A stretch of DNA of 55,527 bases from a virus. Numbering within the stretch: position 1 is the first letter of the stretch; each line of letters begins with the position of its first letter. The stretch is taken from the IMG/VR virus record IMGVR_UViG_3300047496_000044, positions 1 through 55,527 of that record, one strand, 5' to 3'. Positions 1 through 8,100 of the stretch are shown in pieces. The position numbers and the translations under genes are program-made. The notes beneath the pieces are model-generated. The model made no database searches and was not told the origin of the DNA. It saw only the letters and a list, made by a program, of their open reading frames with translations.

Positions 1-1
1 C

Positions 2-145
2 ATTACACCAGATAAGATAGTAGAGCTTAGAGATGCAGTAGAAGATGAAGTAAGAAAGAAACTAGACATTCCGTATCCATCGGAAGTAGCATCATTAAAT
101 TATGAACATACAATGGGACAGTCAGCTATAGTGAGGGGGAAATGA
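2..145 (+). CDS. C-terminal end of an unidentified protein (5' partial)
   Basis: An open frame enters from the left edge and gives 47 residues before a TGA. The visible part is charged (ELRDAVEDEVRKKL) and ends in SAIVRGK. Its stop overlaps the ATG of the next gene in an ATGA arrangement, which supports it as a real, translationally coupled gene end. Too little is present to assign a family. The downstream sugar-transferase genes make a related role possible, but that is only context. Confidence 0.6.
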   Translation: MTPDKIVELRDAVEDEVRKKLDIPYPSEVASLNYEHTMGQSAIVRGK

Positions 146-798
146 ATGATGTAATTGTTGTTACGTACTGCACACATTCAAGTGGAACACTAGAGTTATA
201 TAAGGAACAGTTAAAGTCATCAGACATTCCGTTACATATTGAAACAGTACCATTGAATGGTACAAGAGAGACATTTATTTCTAATGTGACTATGAGGTGG
301 AAGGTAAATTTATGTAAGACTATTTTACCAGTAATTAAGTCATATAAAACTGTGTTTATAACAGATGCATGGGACGTGCAGTTTTTTGGATCAAAGCAGG
401 AATTACTAGATAAGTCTCCAGATTGTGTGACGATATCAGCCGAAAGAAATTGTTGGCCAGAGAGTGATATAGCTGGAAAAATAAATGGTGATACGCCATG
501 GAAGTATGCTAATTCACAGATTGCAGCTCCAGTAGATTGCTTAGAAGATTGGTTGAATAAAGTTGAAGTTAGTAGTGAATTGGATGTAATGGAACAGACA
601 TGGTTTAATAGACGATTATCAGAAGGATCAGAATTAGTATGTTTGGATAGTACCACTAAATTATTTTATGTTGTCTCAGGTTGGTTGGAGGATGGAACAG
701 TTAAGTATAAAGATGGTCGTTTATGGAATAGTTTATGTGGTACAGTTCCAAATTTTGTGCATTGTTCTGGGGAAACATCATTAGAGTTATTGAGGTGA
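142..798 (+). CDS. PLOD-like (lysyl-hydroxylase-type) glycosyltransferase
   Basis: This 218-residue protein looks like the GT-A glycosyltransferase domain found in PLOD/procollagen glycosyltransferases. The visible signs are a strand followed by a DxD-type motif in FITDAWDVQFF (near residue 74) and the typical following block SAERNCWPESD (near residue 99), then an aromatic-rich C-terminal half with NFVHCSGE near the end. Such enzymes transfer a sugar from a nucleotide-sugar using a metal bound by the aspartates. The ATG overlaps the preceding stop. The next two genes are another glycosyltransferase and a methyltransferase, so a role in modifying DNA, virion or host glycans is plausible, but the acceptor is unknown. 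Confidence 0.7.
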   Translation: MNDVIVVTYCTHSSGTLELYKEQLKSSDIPLHIETVPLNGTRETFISNVTMRWKVNLCKTILPVIKSYKTVFITDAWDVQFFGSKQELLDKSPDCVTISAERNCWPESDIAGKINGDTPWKYANSQIAAPVDCLEDWLNKVEVSSELDVMEQTWFNRRLSEGSELVCLDSTTKLFYVVSGWLEDGTVKYKDGRLWNSLCGTVPNFVHCSGETSLELLR

Positions 799-799
799 T

Positions 800-1342
800 A
801 TGCGTTACACGATAATTACTCCAACAATTCAAAGGCGTAGTTTAATAGATACTTGTGCATCAGTAAATACACAGTCTTGTGGGGATTGGGAACATATAGT
901 AATGATTGATTGCGTTAATTTAGATAATGAATTGGTTAATTCCATACAACATCCGCAAAGGCAAATAAGGCAGTGTGATATTGAGCATAAAAATGGTGGA
1001 AACACTTGTAGATATAACGCATGGGAACTGGCAAAGGGTGAGTATATTTATTATTTAGATGATGATAATTTTTTAGCTGATGATGGTGTATTAGAGGATA
1101 TGAAAATTGTAACAGACAATTGGGCGTTATTTCCTATATGGAGATTACGACAAAAGTTTTTCCACGATCCGCCCATTATGTGCTCGGTCGATACAGCTAA
1201 TCTCTTAGTTAAAAGAGATATAGGAAGATGGCTTAATGTTCCTAATTATGAATCTGATGGGATGTTAGTTGAAGAATTAAAAAAACATACATATCAGTCT
1301 TTTAGAGATTTTAGACCAATAACAGTTATAAAGACAAGGTAA
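800..1342 (+). CDS. GT2-family glycosyltransferase
   Basis: The 180-residue product begins with the classic family 2 opening YTIITPTIQRRSLIDTCASV. It has a conserved N-G-N/R segment (EHKNGGNTCRYNAWELAKGEYI) leading to YYLDDDNF, the metal- and nucleotide-sugar-binding DxD region, near residues 90-96. It is shorter than most GT2 enzymes and keeps mainly the nucleotide-binding GT-A half, so the acceptor-binding part is small. The start lies one base after the preceding stop. The acceptor is unknown; the neighbours (a PLOD-like transferase and a methyltransferase) suggest a shared modification cluster. Confidence 0.75.
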   Translation: MRYTIITPTIQRRSLIDTCASVNTQSCGDWEHIVMIDCVNLDNELVNSIQHPQRQIRQCDIEHKNGGNTCRYNAWELAKGEYIYYLDDDNFLADDGVLEDMKIVTDNWALFPIWRLRQKFFHDPPIMCSVDTANLLVKRDIGRWLNVPNYESDGMLVEELKKHTYQSFRDFRPITVIKTR

Positions 1343-1361
1343 GGACAAGGTAAGGAAAGAT

Positions 1362-1994
1362 ATGGAAGTGACAAAAGATCCAAACGATTTATTAGCAACA
1401 GTTCAAGCCGCACAAAAAGTGGTTGATTTACAACAAGGGAATCGTGTTTTAGATATAGGTTGTGGGGATGGGACTTTGTTAGGGTGGTACACAATTGGAA
1501 TTTTTACAGTTGGAATAGACACTGATGAAAAATTGCTTACTGAAGGATTAACATCTAAGAGAATCGATGTGGGAATATTCAATAGTTTTTCATTGATAAA
1601 CGTATTACAACCGTTTGCTGGTTTAGCAGATATAAAAGTTCGTTTTAAGATTATAACCATAATAGACACATTACAGGAATTAGACCAAGTACAAGTTCTA
1701 AAAGACTGTAAGTTGTTATTAGACAAAGAAGGTGTAATAGTTATAGAGACTAAGTATGTATTAAGTGACAAAAAGGAAAATACTTATTCAGTAATTAAGC
1801 TTAAAAGTATGGTAGTAGATGCTGATTTGGAACTACAAGGTATTGAGATTAAATCGGACAAAAGTATTCTACGATCTTTTATTACTCGTAAAGATAATAA
1901 AACGTTTGGGGTTGGATTATCACATACTGATAAGCTTTGGTTAACTACTAATGTTGATATGAAGATAATTGATGAAATGCGTGCTGGAGTATAA
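1362..1994 (+). CDS. class I SAM-dependent methyltransferase
   Basis: The 210-residue protein has a Rossmann-type SAM-binding motif I, RVLDIGCGDGTLLG, near residues 28-41, followed by an acidic motif II ending VGIDTDEKLL. A later strand, EGVIVIETKY, fits motif post-III. The ATG has AAGGAAAG upstream. The substrate cannot be read from the sequence. It lies directly after two glycosyltransferases and one base before the next ATG, so methylation of a sugar or modified base in the same pathway is an inference. Confidence 0.75.
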   Translation: MEVTKDPNDLLATVQAAQKVVDLQQGNRVLDIGCGDGTLLGWYTIGIFTVGIDTDEKLLTEGLTSKRIDVGIFNSFSLINVLQPFAGLADIKVRFKIITIIDTLQELDQVQVLKDCKLLLDKEGVIVIETKYVLSDKKENTYSVIKLKSMVVDADLELQGIEIKSDKSILRSFITRKDNKTFGVGLSHTDKLWLTTNVDMKIIDEMRAGV

Positions 1995-2402
1995 ATGAAG
2001 TTACAGTCCACAATAGATTTGTATGCAACGGCTGGTGGTGATAGTTGGTTAGTACACCCACCCGGTCTTGTAACAGATACGCCTCAAGTAAGAGATATAG
2101 CTAGAAAAAGACTCGTAAAAACGAACCCTGATATTGATGCAGGTGGTCCGGGTATAAAGACAGCTAGATACAAAGAGAAGTCACAAACAGATGAAAATGC
2201 GTTCGTAGGTAAAAAGTATAGAACACAAGATACGAAGTATGGTCATTTATTAAATGAGTACGATTCATCTGATGAGGCATTTACAGCATCGTTAGCTAGA
2301 CCTTATACAAGGGTACTTAGACATCAAGAACCAGCACAAACAAACAAAAGTAGAAACGCCGCCAGGCAAAGATTAGTGAGGACTAATCCAGATGTTATAT
2401 AG
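1995..2402 (+). CDS. hypothetical protein with AGGPG element
   Basis: This 135-residue protein is unrecognised. It opens with MKLQSTIDLYATAGGD, similar to the N-termini of the proteins starting at 4520 and 5152 (a short I/L-x-L/I-Y/F-x-A leader). It contains DAGGPGIKT near residue 48, a degenerate form of the GGPGSG element in the giant genes downstream. It has an internal repeat: RKRLVKTNPDI near residue 36 and RQRLVRTNPDV at the C-terminus. The ATG immediately follows the methyltransferase stop, with GGAG upstream. The N-terminal likeness suggests membership of the same virion-associated group. Confidence 0.55.
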   Translation: MKLQSTIDLYATAGGDSWLVHPPGLVTDTPQVRDIARKRLVKTNPDIDAGGPGIKTARYKEKSQTDENAFVGKKYRTQDTKYGHLLNEYDSSDEAFTASLARPYTRVLRHQEPAQTNKSRNAARQRLVRTNPDVI

Positions 2403-2787
2403 TGAGCAACAAATAAAGACTAAGGCTTGGTTAGTCGTAGAAATAGTTAACATGATGTTGCTTAGTGAAAAACTATCGGTTGATAAATTGTTTCTTGTGG
2501 GTTCGTATGCGTCTGGTAAACAGACAGAGTGGTCAGACTTAGATTTTGTAGTAGTGTTGAAGGATGAGCTAGCAGGGCTTATTAAGCCTCGTCGTTTGTA
2601 TCCGTCTTGGGATATGATAGAACAGATAAACGCTAAAATAGACAATAATCGTGTGCATGTTATATTTGGATCGGAAGAAGCAGTTAAGTCTTTACATCAG
2701 AAACATAGACATGAGAAAAAAGATTATTCGTACAAACAAATTCAACTGGGGGACATACATGCCGTTACATATACAGCCCGCGCTTAG
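2392..2787 (+). CDS. nucleotidyltransferase-fold (MNT-like) protein
   Basis: The 131-residue protein carries the pol-beta-type nucleotidyltransferase signature GSYASGKQTEWSDLDFVVV (near residues 37-55): the GSxxxG helix turn followed by the metal-binding SDLDF. Minimal nucleotidyltransferases of this kind transfer NMP groups to proteins, RNA or small molecules and are often antitoxins or antibiotic-modifying enzymes. No HEPN partner is visible next to it. It overlaps the preceding gene by 11 bases. The substrate is unknown. Confidence 0.7.
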   Translation: MLYSEQQIKTKAWLVVEIVNMMLLSEKLSVDKLFLVGSYASGKQTEWSDLDFVVVLKDELAGLIKPRRLYPSWDMIEQINAKIDNNRVHVIFGSEEAVKSLHQKHRHEKKDYSYKQIQLGDIHAVTYTARA

Positions 2788-2953
2788 GGCAAGGGAAGAA
2801 GCTTTAGAAATGGCCGGGCTTATTCTTACATTAGACTCAGCAACAGTTACGTGTCAAAAATCAGCCGAAGTAGCAGGTACTGTAGCTAAAGTTATACCAT
2901 CGTTAACTATTTATGTGGGTGGTGGTAAACCAGTTACGTATGCAGCTAAATAG
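2759..2953 (+). CDS. small hypothetical protein
   Basis: This 64-residue product (MPLHIQPALRAREEALEM...) is unrecognised. The start at 2759 has GGGGGAC upstream and overlaps the nucleotidyltransferase end by 29 bases; a longer frame from 2651 has no comparable ribosome site and would overlap far more. The sequence ends with a beta-like segment, SLTIYVGGGKPVTYAAK. A small structural protein is possible from context. Confidence 0.5.
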   Translation: MPLHIQPALRAREEALEMAGLILTLDSATVTCQKSAEVAGTVAKVIPSLTIYVGGGKPVTYAAK

Positions 2954-2969
2954 AACTATGGGAGGCATA

Positions 2970-3473
2970 ATGTTAACTCAGGAAAACATTATGGTATGGA
3001 TAGCTTTTTTTATTATGTTTTTTACTTTATGCGTAATGCAATGGAACAACAAGCTTCCAAGCGTACACGCTATAAGAATACTGTTAACAACAATTAACTC
3101 AAAAGGCGCAAACATATTAACGTTAGCGTTGATGACAATTTTCTTTTTTGTAATGGGTATGCGTTTCATATATTGGACAGTGGAAAAGATGATAGATGGA
3201 AGGTTAACATCAGACAATGCTATAGTTGCTCAAGGATTTAATTGGATATCGGGGGCAGCTTTCGGAATGGTATTGTCAGCAATGTTGAAGGCTATGACAG
3301 GGGATGGTGGACAGAATCGTTCTACTGATGTAGTTACACCAGGAACGACTGTAACTTCTACGACATCGTCTACCACTAAGACAGATGTAAATGGCACTAT
3401 TTCACATGAAATAGCAAATGAAGCAGCTAACTCTACGCTAACGCAAGCTACAACAGGTACAGGTACTGTGTAA
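2970..3473 (+). CDS. small membrane protein with Thr/Ser-rich tail
   Basis: The start at 2970 is set by GGGAGG seven bases upstream. The 167-residue protein has a transmembrane segment at about residues 8-24 (VWIAFFIMFFTLCVM), a second around 50-66 (LTLALMTIFFFVMGMRF), and a weaker hydrophobic stretch near 90-105 (ISGAAFGMVLSAML). The rest is a Thr/Ser-rich tail (TVTSTTSSTTKTDV). Two or three membrane spans resemble small phage holins, but no lysis partner is adjacent and the long hydrophilic tail is unusual for one. I infer only a membrane location. Confidence 0.55.
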   Translation: MLTQENIMVWIAFFIMFFTLCVMQWNNKLPSVHAIRILLTTINSKGANILTLALMTIFFFVMGMRFIYWTVEKMIDGRLTSDNAIVAQGFNWISGAAFGMVLSAMLKAMTGDGGQNRSTDVVTPGTTVTSTTSSTTKTDVNGTISHEIANEAANSTLTQATTGTGTV

Positions 3474-3475
3474 CA

Positions 3476-4114
3476 ATGAAAAATACGACTAAGTTCGCAG
3501 GGTTAACTATTCATATAGAGAATCCTGTGGGTAGTACTAGAAGTGGCGTAGATAATAATGGAAAGCCTTGGTCTGTAGTTATGACTCATGCTTATGGCGA
3601 GATACTTGGAAGTATGGGTGTAGATGGAGATCCAGTAGATTGTTTTCTTGGATCAGATAAAGCTGCAAAATTTGCTTACGTAGTTCATACAACAAGAAAA
3701 GACGGGACTGGTTTTGATGAAGATAAAGTTATGCTTGGATTTCCGGATGTGGTAAGTGCAAAACAGGCATGGGCAAAAAACTTCGATGAACCAGAACATT
3801 TCTTTGGTAGTATAAGTACAATACCGATTGAGATATTTAAGCAAAAAGTAATGCAGACCAAGAGTAATCCAGCAATGCTTCATGCGTCAAAGATGAATAG
3901 TGTCATAGAGTTGTATGAAGCTGCATCAGCAGGGCCAGGTATAGGAACACCAGTGAGTGTTGATGGGTTTCATGGTAGAGGTGTCATTGTAAGAATAGAT
4001 GGAAGAAAGATGACAGTGAAATTTAGAAATGGTATGTATATTACAAGAGATGTTGGATCAGTACATGCTTTAAGTGATAATTACTATCAATCTAGATATA
4101 TGTCAGGGAGATAG
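3476..4114 (+). CDS. inorganic-pyrophosphatase-like polyvalent-domain protein
   Basis: Residues 1-125 match my recollection of the phage InPase domain: FAGLTIHIENPVGSTRSG, then HAYGEILGSMGVDGDPVDCFLG with the acidic DGDPVD block of soluble pyrophosphatases, then FDEDKVMLGF. In phages this domain is usually a module of large polyvalent proteins. Here it stands alone, joined to a second domain after a hinge, IELYEAASAGPGIG, itself like the leader and GGPGSG element of nearby genes. The C-terminal part (TPVSVDGFHGRGVIVRIDGRKMTVKFRNG) looks like a small KOW/SH3-like barrel. Activity is unproven. Confidence 0.65.
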   Translation: MKNTTKFAGLTIHIENPVGSTRSGVDNNGKPWSVVMTHAYGEILGSMGVDGDPVDCFLGSDKAAKFAYVVHTTRKDGTGFDEDKVMLGFPDVVSAKQAWAKNFDEPEHFFGSISTIPIEIFKQKVMQTKSNPAMLHASKMNSVIELYEAASAGPGIGTPVSVDGFHGRGVIVRIDGRKMTVKFRNGMYITRDVGSVHALSDNYYQSRYMSGR

Positions 4115-4188
4115 TATTAGTCATCTATAGTAAGATATTTGGTACAAGCTTGTCGGCAACCAGCCAGCAAGAGAAAGTGGTAAGTAGT

Positions 4189-4473
4189 ATGAATAGATCA
4201 GACACAATAGATGACATGCCAAGGGTAGGTGAAGTTGTTATTTGGCATGACCCAAGAGGTCTCGCACACAACGCTTTAGTAACAGCGGTGTGGGGTAAGA
4301 CTTGTATTAACCTAGTTGTAGTTAGTAAAGATAGTTCAAGGAATGATGATTATGGGAGGCAAATAGAAAGGCATACTTCTCAGACACATGGTAGTACACA
4401 TAAAGTACATGGGTTGTATTGGAGGTATGAAGATGAAGAACCAAATCAATATATACCACCAGTAGAGAAGTAG
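4189..4473 (+). CDS. hypothetical protein
   Basis: This is an unrecognised product of 94 residues from the ATG at 4189. A TTG at 4150 would add 13 residues but has no better ribosome site. It contains a beta-rich stretch, MPRVGEVVIWHDPRGLAHNALVTAVWG, typical of small barrel proteins, and ends in an acidic, proline-bearing tail. It lies between the pyrophosphatase-like and MuF-like genes, within the putative virion-protein block. Confidence 0.5.
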   Translation: MNRSDTIDDMPRVGEVVIWHDPRGLAHNALVTAVWGKTCINLVVVSKDSSRNDDYGRQIERHTSQTHGSTHKVHGLYWRYEDEEPNQYIPPVEK

Positions 4474-4519
4474 ACTTAAAGATTGCTGTGGAACCTAAAA
4501 GGAACCATAAGACAATTTT

Positions 4520-5002
4520 ATGAATATACATTCCACATTGTCGATTTATGCTGATATAGGTGATAGTGTACAAAAAGTGTTTCATAAAAAGACTGGTAAG
4601 AAAAAGGGTCTGGACAGCATAAAAAATGACATTACAGATATAGTTAAAAGGAATGCTAAAGGTAACGTATCGGAAAATGACTTAGATGCATATTTAGGTA
4701 CTAGAATGCAGTATATGAAGAATGTGTTTAAGAAATTGAATAACATTAAAACAGATAAGTCAAAGCAAAGAGTAGATTTGATAAACGATACAGAAACAAA
4801 ATCAGCTAAGTGGTTTGGTAAAACTAAAGGTGCATCAGGTAAAGGTCTGCATAAACTTTGGATTGATAATGATGGCTGCGATGAATGTAGTGCAAACGCT
4901 GACCAAGGTCCAATTCCTGTAGAAGATGAATTTCAATCAGGAGATTTGGCTCCGTTGGCTCATCCTAATTGTCAGTGTGAATTGGAGTTTATGAGACTAT
5001 GA
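4520..5002 (+). CDS. MuF-like / SPP1 gp7-like C-terminal domain protein
   Basis: The 160-residue protein ends with the hallmark of the phage head morphogenesis (MuF/SPP1 gp7) C-terminal domain: a tryptophan strand and Cys pair in LWIDNDGCDECSANADQGP, then LAPLAHPNCQCELEF with the HPNCxC motif. The usual family member is 250-500 residues, with a portal-binding N-terminal half; here only the C-terminal part is present, behind a lysine-rich helical region and the leader STLSIYADIGD. It may therefore be a detached minor head module. Its stop overlaps the next small gene (ATGA). Confidence 0.7.
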   Translation: MNIHSTLSIYADIGDSVQKVFHKKTGKKKGLDSIKNDITDIVKRNAKGNVSENDLDAYLGTRMQYMKNVFKKLNNIKTDKSKQRVDLINDTETKSAKWFGKTKGASGKGLHKLWIDNDGCDECSANADQGPIPVEDEFQSGDLAPLAHPNCQCELEFMRL

Positions 5003-5145
5003 CAAAGACATTACCAGCAGGCGTGTATATAGACAAAAATGGAAAGAAAGTTTTAAAAATTACATGGGATGACGTAATAAATAATCAGGACAATAAAGCA
5101 TATCCCGATAAAAAGATAAATTCGCCATTCAAAAAGTACAGGTAA
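4999..5145 (+). CDS. 48-residue hypothetical protein
   Basis: A short open frame encodes MTKTLPAGVYIDKNGKKV... ending in PFKKYR. It is supported by an ATGA overlap with the MuF-like gene and by filling the gap before the giant gene at 5152. It is basic and beta-like (AGVYIDKNGKKVLKITWDD). No family is recognised. Confidence 0.45.
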   Translation: MTKTLPAGVYIDKNGKKVLKITWDDVINNQDNKAYPDKKINSPFKKYR

Positions 5146-5151
5146 TGTAAT

Positions 5152-8100
5152 ATGAAGCTTTTAGAATCTATTCAGTTGTTTGAAGTGAAAGCTGGTGGTC
5201 CTGGATCAGGTTGCGATGAATCCGTAGCAGAAAGTCATGGAACATCGTGCGGACCGAAACCACAAAAAGTAAAAGTCAAAGGTGAGTACATAGCTAAAGT
5301 AAAAGAAAAAGAATTAGCTAAGTATGCAAAGTATCAAGCGCAATTAGCGGTAAATCCTAATGCTGTAAAAAAGATATTGGGACTTTGGACGTACGATAGT
5401 AATATAGGTAAACTGTACAAAGCCATTATGGCTGGGGATTGGCATTCGTTATCCCAGTTACAACAAGACCATATTACAGGGAAGTTGACAGTAAAAGATT
5501 ATTTACATAGTATAAGTAACACTGGTAAAAGATTAGATTTATGGGTAATTGAAAAAAATAAAGCTACAGGGCAGATAAGACTAGTAACAAAAGCCTTTGG
5601 TAATGCAGCTAAAGGTCAAGTAGAAATCACAGATAAGCAGCAACATGCCGCATTAACAGCTGTTTCAAAGTTAATGAGTAACACTGGATTAAGTACAAGT
5701 TTTAGTTCAAAAGTAATGAATGAGTTTATGAAAGACGCAGGTCTTTCAACGTTAAAAGATGTATCAGCGATGGTTAAATCTTGGACTAGTTCCCCCACAA
5801 ATGATGGTGGTACTAAGTTAAGAAAAATAGCTTCTAATTATTATGGCAGGCCATGGAGCAGTGAATATAGTGGAGGACAACATTCAAATACTAACCCAAC
5901 TGTAACGCCAAATGAAATAGATCAAGCATTAGCAGTTAAAGCTTTGGCAACTGCGTATGCACAAGCGGATGGTACAAAGTATGTATATCGTGCTATACAT
6001 GTTACTCCGGAATTAAACAAAAAAATAATACAAGCTAAATTGGATGGGACAGATAGTATAAGTATACCGATTAACTCATTAGCTAGTTATTCTACGGTAT
6101 TAAATAAAGCAGCAAACTTTGGGTCTATAGTAATGCGTAGAGAGGTAAACCCAGATGATGTTTGGTTTGCTAATAAGGCTATGGCTCACTTGTTTGACAA
6201 TCATCAGCATGAAGCAGAATGGGTGATGGGTACTAAAGATACATCAGTATCAATAAAGCCATCTGATATATGGTTAAGGGGTAAAGAATCCAAGCCACCG
6301 TGGGAGTCATCAACGTCAACATTAGATCAATATAAACCTAACCTATCTACAGATTCTATACCAGCTACGCCTGCTCATCCATATTTAGATAAACAAACTG
6401 GAATTCAAAAAGGATCTAATCCAGGTGGAACGTATAAAGGAACAGATGGAGTAGAAAGATATATCAAGTTTTATAGTAGTCCAAACCAAGGGTTCGGGGA
6501 GCATTTAGCTAATAGCATATATAGCGACTTAGGTATACCAGCTCCCAAGTCAAGTATAATAGATGTAAATGGTAAAACAGGGTACACGTCTGAGATAATA
6601 CCTGATGGAAAAACAATACAGGAAATAGGTCTAACTAAAGAAGCAGCACAACAAGTTTTACATGGTTTTGCAGCAGATGTATTAACAGCAAATTGGGACG
6701 TAGTTGGAACAGGCATGGATAATTTATTGCTTAAAAAGGGTACTATCTATCGCATAGACAATGGAGCATCGTTTTTATATAGAGCACAAGGTGGACTAAA
6801 ACCAGACAGTGTTTTAAATCAAATAACAGAATGGGATAAGTTCTTAGATCAAAAGTCAAATCCAAACTATGCTAAGATAGCTGAAAAGGCTGGTATAACT
6901 AAAGCCGAAGATATTTCAGATATTAAAGAACAAGTAAATAAGATAGTAGAATTGAGGAGTAAGTATGGAGATTGGTATAATTATGTAAATATGAAAATTC
7001 CAAATATAAATGCACTGGCTAGAGAGAAGATAATAACTATGTTAGACCATAGAACAAATTTGTTACAACAAAAAGTTAAAGATATGAGTGCATCTAGTAT
7101 GAATTTTGGGGGTCCTGGATCAGGGAGAAAGCCCAGTTATACTAAAGGTTTAAATAAGTGGAAGTCTGTGGAACAGGAAACAAAGACAGCACGAAAAGAC
7201 CCTAAGCAAATGAAACTACCGTTTAAAGTTATAAAGTCTAATGAAGATATGACGGAAAGAGAATCAGGTCCTATATCCAGAAAACTTGGTAATAAGATTA
7301 TGAAAGAAGGAACACAGTTTTGTGTATATGGGGAAGAACCATTGGGTTGTTATCCGTCAAAGGAAAAAGCTATGACAGTAAGTAGAGGTGGTAGTTTTAT
7401 AGAAAATGACATTCAAAGTAAAACAGCTCCACCGCCTATTAGGAAGCATATAAAGCCACCATTACCTGTTCCATTAGGCGATCCTGAGGTAACACATATA
7501 GACGCGTTTAGTTTTCATAAAGTAGGAAAGCCTTCTACTCCCAATAAGTTACCAAAGGTTGGTCACGTAAGGCCTGGTGGTAGTATGAAGCATGGTAAAG
7601 GCGTTGGACATAGATTTACTAATCCATCTTTTCAAGCTGGTGGCCCAGGTTCAGGATGTGAGGGGTCTAATTGTGGGAGGAAACGTAGTTTGTTTCGTAA
7701 TGATTCTCGTCCACCAGCTAATCCAGATTTTGTTCCTAAACCGTTCAAGCTTTATATACAACAAGATAGTCCAACTATAAGTAAAGAAAGTAAAGAAAGT
7801 AAAGAAAGTAAAGAACATCAAAGGCTAGTTCAAGAATTACAAAAGATGAATTTATCAGTTCAACGTGGTGTAGATGGTAAGCCTGTATCATTGAAGGAAG
7901 TAGCGCGAGATGAAATGGTAGTTAGTAACATGAAGTTACTTAAAAGTATTCAAGGTCCTACAGTAACAGTATATCATGGTACAGATGCGGATAAAGATGA
8001 TATTTTAAATAAAGGGTTACGCCCAGATAAGGAGGGTAAGTTATATGTAGCCCTCAGTCCAGAAGGAGCAAGAGAATATGGAAATAAAGTATTTAAAGCA

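Noticed and set aside
126-656. 176-residue minus-strand frame
   Set aside because: It is the mirror of the glycosyltransferase gene, Ser/Thr-rich without domain features, and all other genes are on the + strand.
2651-2758. Longer start for the 64-residue gene
   Set aside because: No ribosome site, and it would overlap the nucleotidyltransferase by more than 100 bases; GGGGGAC supports 2759.
7592-7780. Short + strand frame inside the giant gene
   Set aside because: Out-of-frame shadow without ribosome site or domain.
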